The translations under genes and the position numbers were made by a program. A stretch of 62,000 bases of DNA from Branchiostoma floridae. Lineage: Eukaryota > Chordata > Leptocardii > Amphioxiformes > Branchiostomatidae. Below the pieces are notes generated by a model. The model was not told the DNA's origin. It searched no databases and saw nothing but the letters and a program-made list of their open reading frames with translations. The stretch lies in assembly GCF_000003815.2 (NCBI RefSeq), contig NC_049980.1, positions 48,860 through 110,859 on the forward strand. Reading direction: 5' to 3'. How positions within the stretch are numbered: position 1 is the stretch's first letter; every line of letters starts with the position of its first letter. Shown piece after piece: positions 1 through 13,900 of this stretch.

Positions 1-565
1 TTAGGCAGACCCATTTTTTTCTTCAGTTTTTATTTTTCATTGTTTGTGACATATTTTCGATTGTAGCGTCTATTTTCTTTTGGGGACGAACTAACAAATT
101 GGCGCCCTGTGCAATACATTGTTAAGCCATGCAAATTCGATCTAAAACACAATACCAACGTTTCATACCTTGAATCTTTATACCGCTGCAAAGCTGAATT
201 TTTTTAGTTAAAGTCATGGCTGGCAAGAAGGGTACGATTTTAAATCAAAAGTTTGAAGATGTTGTTGATATCACTTTTTGCTTATCTTTTGATATCAATT
301 TTCTCGTTCAGCCTATGATTGTATCCTCTTTAATGATTATCTCACCGTGTCTTCTTTCCTAACAGAGTGTGTTTTAAAATCTATAAAAGGTCCATCTTGA
401 GGACCAGCCAAGGGTTGCTTGAAGCTCTTATTGTCCCCAGCCTTGATTCACTGAAGATTGGTGAAATATCAAAATAACAAGCAGCAGCTATCGTAACAAA
501 ACAAAACAAAACAATTGCTATTGATAAAAAGGATTCTGAATCTTGATGTATTTTATCTTTCCCAG

Positions 566-2165
566 GTGAATGTTTCTCTGTTCCAAGGATCAGAGGTTAG
601 AGAGTTAATCTTTGACGGAGTGAACAGTGACAAGTTCAGCTGGTTCTCTAAGGACCGCCTCCTGACGTCTCCTTGGTCGGACCTGCCGATAGAACATACA
701 AACTTCTTTTCCATCGACGGAGATACAAAGTCCATATCTCGCAGGTAATTAAATTAGTCTACCAGTCAGGAAAAACTTATGGCTTCCCGACCTTCTTTAG
801 ACATGGTTAGGTGACCCTATTAAACATACTAACCAACCATGGCGTCCTAACCTAGCCTGGAATCCAGCCGTGTTGTGCTTTGGTCGCTCCCCTAAGGTAC
901 GCTTCCTGAGAACCCTGTGTTGGTAGGATTCCAGGCTATCCTAACGTTCTCCATACCATGGTTGGTATAAGTTATGCCCTGTCCCATGTCACATGTACAT
1001 AACAATGACTTCCTAACTTTTTTTTAATGCTATATTTGGTATAAAGTTATAGTTCATCCTTATAACGAATAAGTAACCATGGCTCCCCACACTTTTTCAT
1101 ACCACGGTTGGTATATCATTATATAGTTAATCCTTGTCACACATAACTAACCATTGAATCCTAACTTTCTCCATATCACGGTTGGTATATCGTTATGCAT
1201 GTAGTTAATTAATCCTTGTCACACATAGCTGACCATGGCCTCCCGACCTTCTCAGACCATGGTACTGCGCGTGACCTCCCGACCTTCTTCAGACCATGGT
1301 CAAGTTATAAGCCCCTGCCACTCATAGCTGAACATGCCGGATCATCTTAGGTTATGTCTTAGCGTCTTTACACTGCATTTTTATAAGAAGGTTTACAAAC
1401 ATGTGTCGTATATATTTAACTTAGGTATATTCGATAGATATCAATTTTGGAAAAGAAGACCTAATTTGATCCTGACCTTGTCGCTGCAGATCTTGGTATA
1501 TCAACCGTAGCTACGGATGGTGCCCTAACGATACCGGCTGGCTGGCTGTAGTGGAGACAGGACCGCGGGCAAAGTGTGAGTGGGAACGTGTACCCGCAGG
1601 TCCAGCCATATTGTACTCAAGAAAGTCCACTTATATCAAATGGGCTAACGGTCAGTACCTGGGACTATGTACCAATGCCAATATTAGAATAACATAATAG
1701 AATTGAATAGAATGAAGGGGAAGAGAAGAATATAGTATAGTGTAGTGTAGTGTAGTCTAGAAAAGAGTAAGAAATAGATAGAGCACAAAAGAATAAAAGA
1801 GAATAGTATACAATAAGATAGCGCAAATAAGTGTAGAAGAGAATAGCATAGAGTTGGATTGAACAGAATAGTGTAGAATAGAATAAAATAGAGCAGAATA
1901 GAACATAGTAGTGTAGAATAGAATGAAATGAAATGGAGTAGAGCAGAATAGAATATAATAGACAGTGGACAAATTGTCTGACGTATCGAGAAGTACTTCG
2001 AAAATTTAGTAAATCGAGTTCTTTAATATCGTGAACAGTTATTTCTAAAATCTGCTTCTACTGTGTTGCCAGAAGGATGACCTGTAGAACGTTACCCTTT
2101 CAGGAGGTGCTGACCTCGGGGTCGCTGACCGGATGGTCATCTCCATCAACACTTGCAGCCCCTAA
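566..2165 (+). CDS. 3' part of an unnamed plus-strand gene, three coding exons (5' end not found)
   Basis: Three exons join in phase: 566-744, 1490-1650 and 2104-2165. The first follows a TTTCCCAG acceptor and ends at a GTAATT donor. The second lies between TCGCTGCAG and GTCAGTAC. The third follows CCTTTCAG and stops at TAA 2163-2165. Splice phases 2 and 1 are consistent and no stop interrupts the 133 codons. The peptide has an N-terminal block FDGVNSDKFSWFSKDRL, a middle block WYINRSYGWCPNDTGWLAV, then CEWE, ILYS and a C-terminal GVADRMVISI. Regular spacing of Cys, Trp and Gly suggests an extracellular or secreted domain. The pattern resembles an uncharacterised metazoan family, but I cannot name it or give a function. 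The start codon and any signal peptide must lie upstream, probably outside the window; the in-frame ATG at 515 sits in the intron side of the acceptor and was not used. Confidence 0.72.
780..1335. repeat. degenerate minisatellite inside intron 1 of the first gene
   Basis: Imperfect copies built around the words ACCATGG, CTCCCGACCTTC, CACGGTTGGTATATC and CCTTGTCACACATA recur five or more times in the intron between exons 566-744 and 1490-1650. Spacing is irregular, about 60-110 bp. No coding or splice role is visible. Confidence 0.6.
1683..1965. repeat. degenerate AGAAT/AGTGT microsatellite in intron 2 of the first gene
   Basis: A purine-rich stretch of drifting 5-bp units (AGAAT, AGAGA, AGTGT, GAATA) fills most of the 453-bp intron. 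The minus-strand open frame across it is low complexity (F, Y, S, L) and is not treated as a gene. Confidence 0.8.
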
Positions 2166-2377
2166 GGTTTCTCTGACGTCTTGAATTTATCTTTAAGACA
2201 CTTAGATCTTCTCATCTATTATAAGTAAGTACTATATAGTGGTTGTTGGTTCTATTGATCTTGAAAGACATTTTAACAATGTGAAAAATAATGGACAGTC
2301 TCTTTCAAAGCTGGTTCCCGTAAAAACAATAGAATTTATTATTACAATTAACTTAATCATGGGTAGTTTCACTTAAC

Positions 2378-2383
2378 AATAAA
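2378..2383 (+). terminator. candidate polyadenylation signal AATAAA for the first gene
   Basis: First AATAAA downstream of the TAA stop at 2163-2165, giving a 3' UTR of about 240 nt. Position and hexamer only. A second AATAAA near 3346 is an alternative. Confidence 0.4.
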
Positions 2384-2441
2384 TACGTGTAATATTATAA
2401 ACTATTGTCCTGGAGAGTAAGGGACAATACCAGATTCAGAT

Positions 2442-2527
2442 TGAGCCAGAAATGACCAAAGAAAGCTGACCAGTGCTGACTGGTTGAGCCAAGAATGAGC
2501 AAAGAAATCTGACCAGTGCTGATGGTG
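2442..2527. repeat. two-copy tandem repeat, about 43 bp unit
   Basis: TGAGCCAGAAATGACCAAAG and TGAGCCAAGAATGAGCAAAG begin two adjacent units that both end in CTGACCAGTGCTGA. Confidence 0.7.
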
Positions 2528-2529
2528 AT

Positions 2530-3837
2530 TTAGACTTTTTTCTGCTCTAATTTTCGTCCCCCAGCTCATACTGGCTGCCTGCCGTCTCTGAAATCATAGT
2601 CTGTATAGACTGACTGACACACGCACTCCAGAGTGTCTACCCCAGTGACTTATCGCTGGCTTTGAGAGAGGCCATGGGTACAAAGTATGCATCCAATCAG
2701 CACAATAATATATTCTGTATAGGTCTTTAATATGTATCTAAGATTCAATCTAACACCATAGATGCCAAAGTGCTATTTGTGGAGAAGATACCAGAGGAGT
2801 AAAAAGGGATTTCACTGGTCCGCTGTTGTTGGTGACAAATTATTGCGGCAACTTTGCGACTTAACGCCGTGCGACACACGGGTAAAATACGTGACCTCGA
2901 CAAACAAAATGGCCACGCTCGGATCGCGGAACATCACATCCTCAGGTTCAGCGTCAATTTAATACAAAATTTAACTGGAAATTGCAGAGTAGCCTCTGAA
3001 ATTTGAAATCATGTACAATAATCAAGATTCACCAAAAAGGTATTTCCAGTAGTCACGCCTGCTGGTGACTAGCTTGCGTCAAGTTCAACCCAATTGCGAC
3101 CAACTTGCGCCGGTTAGCAAATGTATTTCGCAAACAGGCGCGGACCAGTGAGATAACCAAAATTGTTGTAGAAGTAACCTGTATTTACTTTGAAGGTCAT
3201 TCTAATAATAATACTGAATAGATGTACTATACACATGTACGTATGCGGAATGCCTGACTTGCTTGAAGTGTTTCAACTGAAAATCTTACAAAAATTTCTT
3301 GTGTACCAACAGCAGGCTGCTATGTAACGTTGTAGTGAAAGTAAATAAAACAAATTGAACGTTTTCGTGTGTTGGACTTCAACTTTGAACTGAATTGTTT
3401 GCCTGACTTAAAATTTGTGACGGGGGGAAAATGTCTCTAGGTAAACAAAGAAGAGGACTAAAATTGGCCACGTTATCTTATACTTACTGTCATATGGAGG
3501 ATGACATTTGATATGTGCTGATCAACATCATTTGGCGCACCGAATAATAGTCTTACTGATTGAAACAGTTAACATTCATACTATTATACAGCCATCTTGG
3601 TGACCTTCGACCTCTCTGTTATAAGAACGCAACAAAATGCAAGGACCATAAAGCTTTACAAATAAATCATTAGTCAAAGAACAGCCAAACGTAAAAGTAA
3701 GTAAAAATATTTACAAAGCTTTACTTATTCATACATCGGTATATATACTTTAAGATACCAGTTACAATTCAATAGATACGGCAAGTTTGCATATATATAG
3801 TCTACAAGTATATATACTCCTTGATTTGGTTTGGAAT
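2530..3837. other. intergenic DNA between the first gene and gene A; presumably holds the gene A 3' UTR
   Basis: No exon with recognisable protein similarity was found on either strand. The minus-strand transcript of gene A must end here. Candidate minus-strand AATAAA signals exist (plus TTTATT near 2334) but none is well placed, so the end of the gene A transcript is undetermined. Confidence 0.4.
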
Positions 3838-6800
3838 TTACTTGTGAAACACTATTCCCCTTTCTATGTCGTGTGGTTGAGTTTTAACATCAATGACCGT
3901 TGGGCGACGATGTTTCCCGAGGAACCCCTTCAGACGCTGCCACAGGTACTCCCACACCTCCAGGAGGGTCAGCAGGCTGGCTCCTATAAACAGGCCCATC
4001 ATTCCTCCTATGTTACCTGTGTCGGATGGGGAGGGGGGGCGTACACATTAGTGAGTATATGTTCTTTTGGCGACGCCTCTGGGGCGGAGGCATTTTCTAC
4101 AGTATTACGATCGCTTTGAAGGAATGTATTAAAGATGAAGCAGGAGTACTAGTAATACTTGTGAGTGTAAATGTGGACTCTCATTGCACTTGGGGTACCA
4201 GTGCGGCACTGCGGGGTTCGTAGATGACTCAACGAATATCAGAGATAAAGAACGAATTTTCTTCCGTTTTGTGTATTTTGTTGTCTTCAAAGACAAAGTC
4301 ATACTTTTGTTTGCGTATGACGCAAAGTCTAAATTATTCAAAAATCGCAAAAACAATAAAACAGTGCCAAGCGCAGTGAAGGAACCTCGCAGTGCCTCAA
4401 CGGTGATCCAAGTGCAGTGAGATTTCACCTAAAGGTACTACTGCTAATGAAAACCGACCTACAAAAGAGTATCACAGGAATAAAAGAACATGAGTAAAGC
4501 TAGGACTGAGCAACTTCTGAACAGACAGCAGTTCACATTGTAGTACAGCCATTTGAGTAATGAGGCTGTCGATACACGCTCGAGGTACATCCTAGCTAGA
4601 ACATGGGACCTTCCGAAAGAAAGCTTCAACTATGATGCACCTCCCTGCTTCAAACCGGAGTTCACTAGGGTTGGGTACCGGTAACATAAAATTCAGGTCC
4701 AGGTCCGGTTCAGGTCCAGAGGATCAGGTCAAAGGTTTACGCCTGAACCTGGACCTCATTCATTATGTGAGAACTTGTGAATGGGCGATACTCAAAACAA
4801 TGGTCCATTTCGCAACAGAGAAATATGTTTTGTAGAGTATTCGAATTTGAAATCCTACAAGGCTAACTGCCTCTGTACTATTGAATGTAAAACTTGGTAG
4901 AAATGACTATAGACTCCACTCTACTTCTCTCTTATTTTCTTCGAGCGGTAAGCCTTGACACTTGTGAATGCCTGATCATACAATCTATTCATTTTTCAAG
5001 AGGTCCAACATCCGGTCCACCGATTTTTCAGGTTCGCTTTTTCAGGACCGGTCCAATAAGAAAAAAAGAAAAAAACAGTTTTGTAGCGGCACGCCGTACC
5101 GGTACCCACCCCTAGTGTCCACAGAAATGTTCGCGGTAATTTTGATTCCGCGGTTTTCGCGGTGGCCTCTTCACCGCAAACTCAAAGCCACAGCGAACAT
5201 TTTCCATTGTAGTATTTGAGTGCAACTATGGTGCGACAGCGAACTTGAAACCACCGCAAACACTCCACTTTCCCGCTAATGCGAAAGTAAATCTCCGCGA
5301 ACTTAAATGCATTACAGTGTTGGAACAAGGATTGGCCGACATTTACCTTGATACACGTACTTAGTAGTTTTTTTTTTGCAATAAGGAAGTTGATGGCACG
5401 TATCAGATGACGTGCATTTATTAAGGAATTTACAACTCACTCCCTTTCTACTTACTTGCAAGTTGTCCTCCGTCCATTGCTTTCAGTTCTGTGATTTTCT
5501 GGTAGTTCAGTTTCTCATAGAAGACGCTGAACACGACGCCATTTGCTCTACAGGAAGAAAAATACTACGAGATTATGCTTCAATTCATCAAGTTTTAATT
5601 ATTTCTTGCACACATTTGCACTTTAACCGCAAACGACATCGAAATAGGGTGATCGATGAATTACTCGTGCCTATGAATGCCTAAGTTACCTGATATAAGC
5701 TTCCTTTTATGGGGTACGCCTTCATTCTCGACATCTTTCCGTCGTAATTTCTTTATTGACAAAAAGGGCACCACGCAAGTACCATATATTGATGACGAAG
5801 AGCATATATTGATGACGCTATGACAACTCATTTACAAAATCTTAAAAACTTAAATTACGTCGATGCACGTTAACCATCCAGGTAATCGCCAGTGTCACTG
5901 ACAAAAGATTTGTTGCTAAATCCAAGACGTCTGACCATTTCCAACATCATGTCCAGTTGCTTGTTGAGTAACTTCTTGCCTGTGTTTCTTAATACCCCAT
6001 TCCCCATTAACAACGCATATAGGTTATTCAACTGATAAAGTGGAACTAGCGCTATCAAAATAACATGCGGTAGAAGCATCGATGAAGTCGTTCAGCAAAC
6101 TTACGTTATGTAGTTTGAGTCCATGCCCCAGTATGGTGCAAGGTAGGTACGGGTGTGTCTGTTCGGCCACCCTGCGTAGGACACAGACGTGCTGTATGAC
6201 GTCATACGGCAGGGTACGGGGCAGTCACACTTCAGCTCTCCTCTGATCACCTGATCTAAAACATTAGAAAAGAAACGTTGGACGACATACGAGTTTTAAT
6301 TTCACCAGTTATGCCGGTGTTCTACACACACACACACATATAAACTAAAAAATATAACCTTAAGGTGATGAATTAGGAGATGAAAAATATTATCTACTCT
6401 AGTTATGAGCCTTGACAAGGGGAAATACGAACTTAGTCACGTTTGGGACTGCTGTATCGCACAAGCGCCATCTTGTGGTGAGGAGATGTCGTAGCATATA
6501 TTACGACCCCGATGTGGGGGGCAAACAAAGTGCTAAAATAATTGCAGATAATAATTTAGCTATATGTAAGTGACCTGTAGTACCGAATACTGTTCTCCTT
6601 TGGCCGATGTGGAAGGCAAAGTAAGCTATTAAACACTCACCTAATACATCGTTGACACATGTGAACATGGTAGTCGGGTCACATGTTGGTGCCGTTCCTA
6701 TTTGGACAGATAGGATAGGTAAACCTTAGGATTGTTAACTTTTAATTTTCTTGCCTTGGAGGCTGGTGTCGCTATTGCTACGTCGACCAAACTGTGATTT

Positions 6801-9800
6801 GAAACATGCATAAAAGTTTCGCTGCAGAACAACACGCGGACCCGCACATGGCATGTGACCTAGACAACTTCTATCTCTTCTACGAAAATTGTATCACTCC
6901 GCTGTTTCAGTCCACATGCGATACACAGAATAAAGTTTGTGGATGGCACACTAAAAAATTCATTACTGCGTCGTTAGATTGATATGAACGAGCATCACGG
7001 CATCCATAATTATTTTTTTATTGTACTGTACTGCCATAATGTTGTCAATCAAACTTGTGTCAGCATTAGAGAGAACACTACACTGGACTGACCAGTGGTC
7101 ATTGACGTGTCACACTGCAGAGTGAGTGGTAACGTATACAGTACACGGTCCAACTTTGTAACTTTGTATTATTGTACACGCCTGATAATAGCTCGAAACA
7201 CGCTGGCAAATTAGGTGTGCAATTAAAAAGCTTTTACTGTACCTGGTAAGTTGTAAGGCCGACAGCTGCAGTTGCTGACCACGTGTTTACTCCTGCACTC
7301 CAGATAGCAGCCGTTCAGCGTGTAGGTGTCGTAATACTCCAGCTGTCGGTCCTCGCAGACCCCCCACGGAGGCACGTGGTTCTCGTACTGGGGAGGGGGA
7401 AATGTTGAATTGTGTTAAGGGATAAGAAGCTACTTCGGTATTGTATTCGCTGCAGTGTAACTGATTGCAGTCTCACAATTTAGCTCCTGGTTACAAATGA
7501 GTTGGTAAAGGCATCTCGGCTGCGGTTACATTTTTGGCGACGCCTCAGGGGCTAGCCTAATATTATAGAGAGCGTTCGTTTGACAAGAATTCCCAAAATT
7601 CCACAGGCATATCAGGAATTCTTCCCCATGCCTGTGTAGTTGCATCATCCCTTTAGAGCCATACATATAGCTTGGTGAAAGGATAGAACACAAAAACAAC
7701 ACACCTTCAATAACAATCATTAATACCTATAAACACTAAAACCGTCGCCATGGCAATAGTTTTTATTGCCACACTTATCTGAACTTCAGTACTCACCAGT
7801 ATCCGCTTGACGGAAACGAAAGCGTGGTTTCCCGGCGCGAGGGCGATGCCCTGGGTGTCCATCATGGGAGGTTCCCTCGGATCGTGCACCAGGAGCTTCA
7901 GTCCTACCTCCGCATTCCCACCAGCGGTATACGTTTCAGTGTACTCATCCTATTAAAGCAAGTGCCATTTATTGCATAATAACAATGGAGGGTTCATATC
8001 AGGTGACAGTAGATGCACAGTAATCTCCAAGTAGATCCTACTGTAGCATAGGATAGTATCAATAGCTGGCAGAGGAGTGTAGACGACCTAGGGGTGTGTT
8101 TCGCTACATGGCAAATGGACACCTTTTGGCTGACTACACTCCTTGGCCAGTTTGGTACTAGTTATCTTATGCAATTGTAGGATCTGCTTGGAGATTAGAT
8201 GCACAGTAAAAATACAGCGCCAGCTCATTTTGTCTTTTTCGTTTGTCTACTACCATGCCCTAACTAGCAAATCCTATCTTATGATTATTATTGCTTGCCC
8301 ATATTTGGGTATCTGCAAGGCTTTCTGAACAATTGTTTGTGTTGATATAAATTTGCACGATGTCATATATTCAATGTAGACGATAATACAATCTTCACTA
8401 CGCTTCTTATCAGGTATATTCAACCGCCATCTAAGTACTACTTTATCATCAGGAACATGAAATGTGACCTAGGAAACTTATATTACTCTCAACTAAGATA
8501 ATCCATTTGTATCACTTTCATTTGTATCACTGCGCGTTCAGCTCATATGAAGTAAGCAGAATAGAGTTTGGAGTCAGCTTAGTATGCCTTTATCATGTCG
8601 TCGTTAGCTGAATGAAAATAACCTCTGCACGTCAGAAAACAGTATACACGAATTCAACTGTCTCACGTGGCGGCCATTATAGATCTAAAATGAGGTCAAT
8701 GAGGCAAACAGACAAAACGTATTTCTAAAATAAGCTCCCATCTAGTTTCCCCCAGACCCCCAAAAATTCACAATATAAAATCAAATAATAAATATCATAA
8801 CCAGTGTTATGCATCGAAAGATGCAGCAATTTAGAGTAGACTGTTCCCATTATATTAGTCCCTTAAGAGATGCAGATTAAAAACATACTAATGCAAATAT
8901 TTGACAGAAATGCAGCCATTCTCCTTTCGGTCGCTTTCCTAATTGCCAGCCTATCATCCATTAAACTGCTAATCATGATGGACAGTCTTTTGTTTGCCTC
9001 ATTGGCCTCGTTTTCGAACTATCATGGCCGCCGCGTGAGAAAGGTGTATACTATGCCCACTCACCACTTTAAGGTCGATGAACGCCATGAATCCTTGGCT
9101 GGAACCCTGCATGGATTGTTTTAGCGGGTTGTCGGCATCAGCGTTAAAGGTATAGCAGTTTCCGTAGTGGCCGAATGAATGTGTGAAGTTCTGTTGGCAT
9201 AGACATGGATTGAAATAGCTGTATGTGCTCGCTAACAAATGTAGGCATCTATATAGTTTTACTACATGACTGACTACAAAATCCACGTGAGCGTTAGTCT
9301 CTATCATAAACTGGGTAATATACAGTCAAAAGCTATTGTGAATTGTGATTATGGCTACAGCGGAGTAAAAGGTTTTTACTTTGTGGCGACTTTTGTGGCG
9401 TAACAGGTAGAGCGTTTGACTCGGAATCTAGAGGGCCCGAGTTCGATATACCCGCCGTGCCCCCGACGTACGTTGTGCCCTTTACACGACCTTCCCCACT
9501 TCAGGCCAGGTGTATACTTGAGGTAGCAGAACACAGTTTTCGGCCTATAAGGATTTCTATATATAGTTAAGGACCACAAGGTGACTGACATCGACGCTGA
9601 TCAAGTCATAGCAGGGTGCAGTTTTCAAGCACGACAAACTAATATGTTGAAGTCGAGGGTATAACCTACCGAAATAATTGAAAAACAGAAAAAAGTTGTC
9701 GTTTTGAATTTTTTAAAGACCTCTTTTAAATGGGGTCATGCGGGGTCATGCGGAACTGCAGCTGACTCACAGGTGCAGGCAGCTGTAAGGTCACGCGCAT

Positions 9801-10895
9801 TTATACACCAAATGGACAAACATCAAAACCTTACACATACCACCTAAAAGTCGACTTCTTATACTACCATATAGCAAAGCTCATTCCCCGCTGACTTTCA
9901 CGTTACGGTGTTTACAGGCGCTTCCAGATTTGGGCCGCACTACGTTTTTACCCCTACCCACGGGGGTCGCGGATAAATACTGTGGCCTTCGGCCGTCGGG
10001 TGATTCGACCCGCGGTCGGGCTGATACCTCGGGTGACGGTGATACGGAATACACCGTGTTGTATTCTATATATAGCAAAGCTCATTCGCCACTGTCTTTC
10101 ACGTGACGGTGTTTACAGGCGCTTCCAGATTTCGGCCGCACTACTTTTTTACCCCTACGCAATAGGTCGCAGGTAAATACTGTGGGCTGCGACCTTGACT
10201 TCGATCGGAGAGGTAAAAGAAAAGACTACCTTTCTGTCTGTACTGTGTATATGTGGCACTGTTGATATAATTTACTAACTTGAGTGCAGTGCCACATTGT
10301 CCTCGTCTGTCCAAAAAGCAATTAGAAAGAAATTGTATGAACTTACCCGTTCGGTACAGTGGACCCCCTTCCAAATGCATAGAGGCATGCGATTCCAGTG
10401 GATGTCAAAGCCTTTTTGCAACAGGAGATCCTCAACATTCATGCCCTGTTTTGTAACAAAGTTAAAGATACACAAAATGGTCCCGTTTGTGAAAGACACA
10501 TATAGTGGGTCTACATATCGAAAATTTTAGGACATTCAAAATACCTCATCATCGTAACACGGTTGTTGCATACTTACTTACTCATACTCGAGCTTTTCAT
10601 CACTCTTTACAATAGGGTAAATCGTGAAGGGGCCATTGCAAAAACAAGTTTGTCATCAAACTGTACACAGTAAACAAATACATACTAGGTATCTGCAAAA
10701 ATCGGTTTCAAGGCACCTATGATCCTCTAATAACGTCACATATCCCAACGTCCAGTGCGCGTCATGAAATTCCAATTCCGATGGTCGAAAATTTGGTTAC
10801 CTATTCCTCTGTGTAAGATTGAAAATAAGGACTCTAGATTGTTATCGTACCAAGGCAATTGAGTTTTTATTCTAACATTTACTGCATGTGGAGCC

Positions 10896-10949
<54 letters not shown>

Positions 10950-13900
10950 ACACTTACCTCCGTGGTGGAATTGACGGTCTCATCAGGTATCGCACCACCG
11001 GCTATGATCGTGTCAACGTCAAGCTGAACAGCGTACAGGAACATCGACAGGTAGACGAAGTCAATGATCTTCAGCTTACTTTCGTCAAATCTGCAAAAAT
11101 GTAAATGTAAATACCACGTATGAAAATTATGTTTGTATGTGTGTGTGTGTGTGTGCGTGCGTTTGTGTTTATGTGTTTGTGTGTGTGTTCGTGCGTTTGT
11201 GTTTATTTGTTTCTGTGTGCGTATGTGTGTGTGTGTGTTTGCGTTTGTGTGCGTGTGCGTGTGCGCGCACGTTTGTGTGTATGTGTTTGTATGTGTGTGT
11301 GTGTGTGTGTGTGTGTTTGTGTGCGTGTGTGTGTGTGTGCGTCTGTGTGTGTGTGTAGTGTGTGTGTGTGTGTGTGTTTGTGCGTGTGTGTGTGTGTGCG
11401 TTTATGTGTATGTGTTTGTGTGTGTGTGTGTGTGTGTTGGGGTATATGTGAATGTAGGCGTGTGTATGTATGTGCATTTGTATGCTTGTGTTTTTGTCAT
11501 CAACACCAAAGAACACCATACACTGAAAACGCTGTACGTATAACTTCACCTACTTGTTCATGTTGCAGATTGTGACCGCCGGAAAAATCACCTCATCGTC
11601 AAACTCCAACTTCGTATCAGTGATGGTGTCGTAGCTGAAGTAGTCGATAATCCTGGGCAGTGCGAAGAAAACAAAAAGCTATAAACTTATCGCAGAGATC
11701 GATGCGCAGGACTCGCAGATTGGAATTTTTGGCGATGCCTCAGTGGCTAGCTAGCTGAGGCGTTATGCTTCCGTTTGACAAGAATTCCCCAAATCCCGCA
11801 GGCATGTCAGGAATTTTCCCCGCCTGCGTAGTTGCATCATCCCTTTATTTTTAGTGTTTCTGTTTTCACTTTATTGCATACCAAGTAAACAAGAGTTCGG
11901 AAACCTCATACCTCCATGAAATATTTTAATTATGTTAATGACTTTGACATCTGCATTATTTATGCTTGGCTATGTACACCTTTAGCTAACTTACAGAGGT
12001 CACAATATTGGCAATCCAATAACGTAATACATGTGCTTGGAAGTATTTGGACACTTTCACATTAATTATGCAAATTAGGGACTTATTTGCATAATTGGAA
12101 TCTGCTAATCTTCTACCTGCCACAAACTACGTATGTTACATGTACTTGAGTCCTATAATGGAAAATACTGTTAATGTAGATTTTCCTCATTAAGTATGCA
12201 AATTAAGTCAAAATTTGCATAATTTGCACTTCATTATGTACATCTCTGCCAAAGATACCTGCGTGCTAAATATCACGGAAATCCATTGTTCTTTTGTTCC
12301 GTTATGCTCCTTGGAAGATTTTGACCAGAATGCCCCTGCAGTTCCAGAGCAAGCCGCTAGGGGGCCCAAACATACATCACTTTTTCTTTACATCACAAGC
12401 TGCCACCAAAAAATCAAGACTAAAGCATGTCCAGGTCAAAAGATACAAGAAATCGGAGTTCTGCTGCAGTACCAAGGTCACATACCTTGACCTTCGTCTT
12501 CCCAACACCTACCCACATACCAAATATCATTACAATCCATCCAGAGGTTCTAAAGTTATGCTGGCCACAAATATGCGGAAACACAAACACACACACACAG
12601 AGAGACAGACAGACACACCAAAAACTATACCTCCATTTTTCATGGAGGTAACTACCTCATGGCGTAACACACCAGGTTTGTACTGGACAGTACTAGCTGC
12701 ATATCCTATCAAATTTGTTATGATCTACTCATACAAGGAACCAGCCCTAACTCTTTTTTATAAGTTCAATTGGTTCTGTAACGTACTGGTGGTGTGGCTT
12801 TCTTCAAGGACCGCTATTTGTTTAATGTTCTATCGGAGGAATGTCCCTAACCGAAGCTATGTACTCATATTTACCTGAGTGAATTAATGGAATTCTCTTG
12901 CGCGGAAGAATGTGGTCATCGAACAAAAAAAAAACGACGTATTCGTCCGCAATCTTTACCTACCTATAGCTACTAGAAAGTAAAAACAATGTCAATACGG
13001 AACTCATACGGACTTGCATATACGCAAATGTGTGCAAACCTATTAACACAGATTCCCATAATTAGTCAATAATAATCATAAATGTCGATGAAAACTTACA
13101 TAGTGCTGAACATGTAGGCGAAGCCGCTGTATGAAGAAAGAATGGCGAGAACCCACAGGACCCGGAAGTAACCGCTCGGGGCGATCACAATCTGAGGGAG
13201 AGATGGAACAGCTGGTGGTCAAGACAAATGATGCAAAATGTTGATACATTAAGGACAATATCTGCTTCACTGCGATGCTGTACGTCGACTTCGAGTTTTC
13301 AATTTTCGCCCGTTTCAAAAAAACTACAGTACAGTATATCTTTCAAAGAAGCTAAATGATTGTTTACGCCGTCAAAGACTATTACACGCTCTCGTTCTTT
13401 CCTCGCACCATCCAGGAGTGGGATGAACTGGTGTGGTGGAGGCGGATTTTCTCCCCCAGTTTAAAACTGATCTGGGGAGGGCCCTGCTGCATTGAGTCGC
13501 CCCTACACGTCCTTGTATATATGTAAATAACACTAACCTACTTTATCCACTTGTCTTTTCCTTTGCACCATCAGTTGTCTCTGTTGCTTAGTGTTTACCT
13601 TTATTTTCCCGATGTTTATTTGTCATTTGTTACTAGCACCTTGCGCATTGTTAGTAATCCCTGTTACAGGGGCTCAGCAGTAACGAAAGAAGAAAGAATA
13701 TTCCGTGCCAATACGTGTGTTCAGTCATTTGTTTTTCTTACAGGCCCCAATTAGTTGTAGGGCGCCCAGAGAATGTTATCCGTATAATCCGATCATTATG
13801 CCCTTTAGTGAAACGCGTATTGTTCTAGCTGTAAGGAATGCTGTTTTACTAGATACGATTACTCCCCCCCCCCCCCACACACACACACGCAAGATTTTAA

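Noticed and set aside
4632-5219. Plus-strand small frames in gene A intron 11
   Set aside because: They lie within the hAT-like and TACTGTAAATGC elements and follow no conserved frame between copies.
9391-9530. tRNA gene
   Set aside because: A/B-box-like words occur at this and four other sites, but the cloverleaf is not intact and a shared non-tRNA body follows each; they are SINEs.
11120-11575. Long overlapping open frames (up to 151 codons) rich in Cys/Val or His/Thr
   Set aside because: They are translations of the TG/CA simple repeat inside gene A intron 3; frames are open on both strands for compositional reasons.
12215-12878. 194-codon plus-strand open frame
   Set aside because: It runs through a dispersed non-autonomous repeat into unique DNA inside gene A intron 2, and it is not kept in the related copy at 20545-21422.
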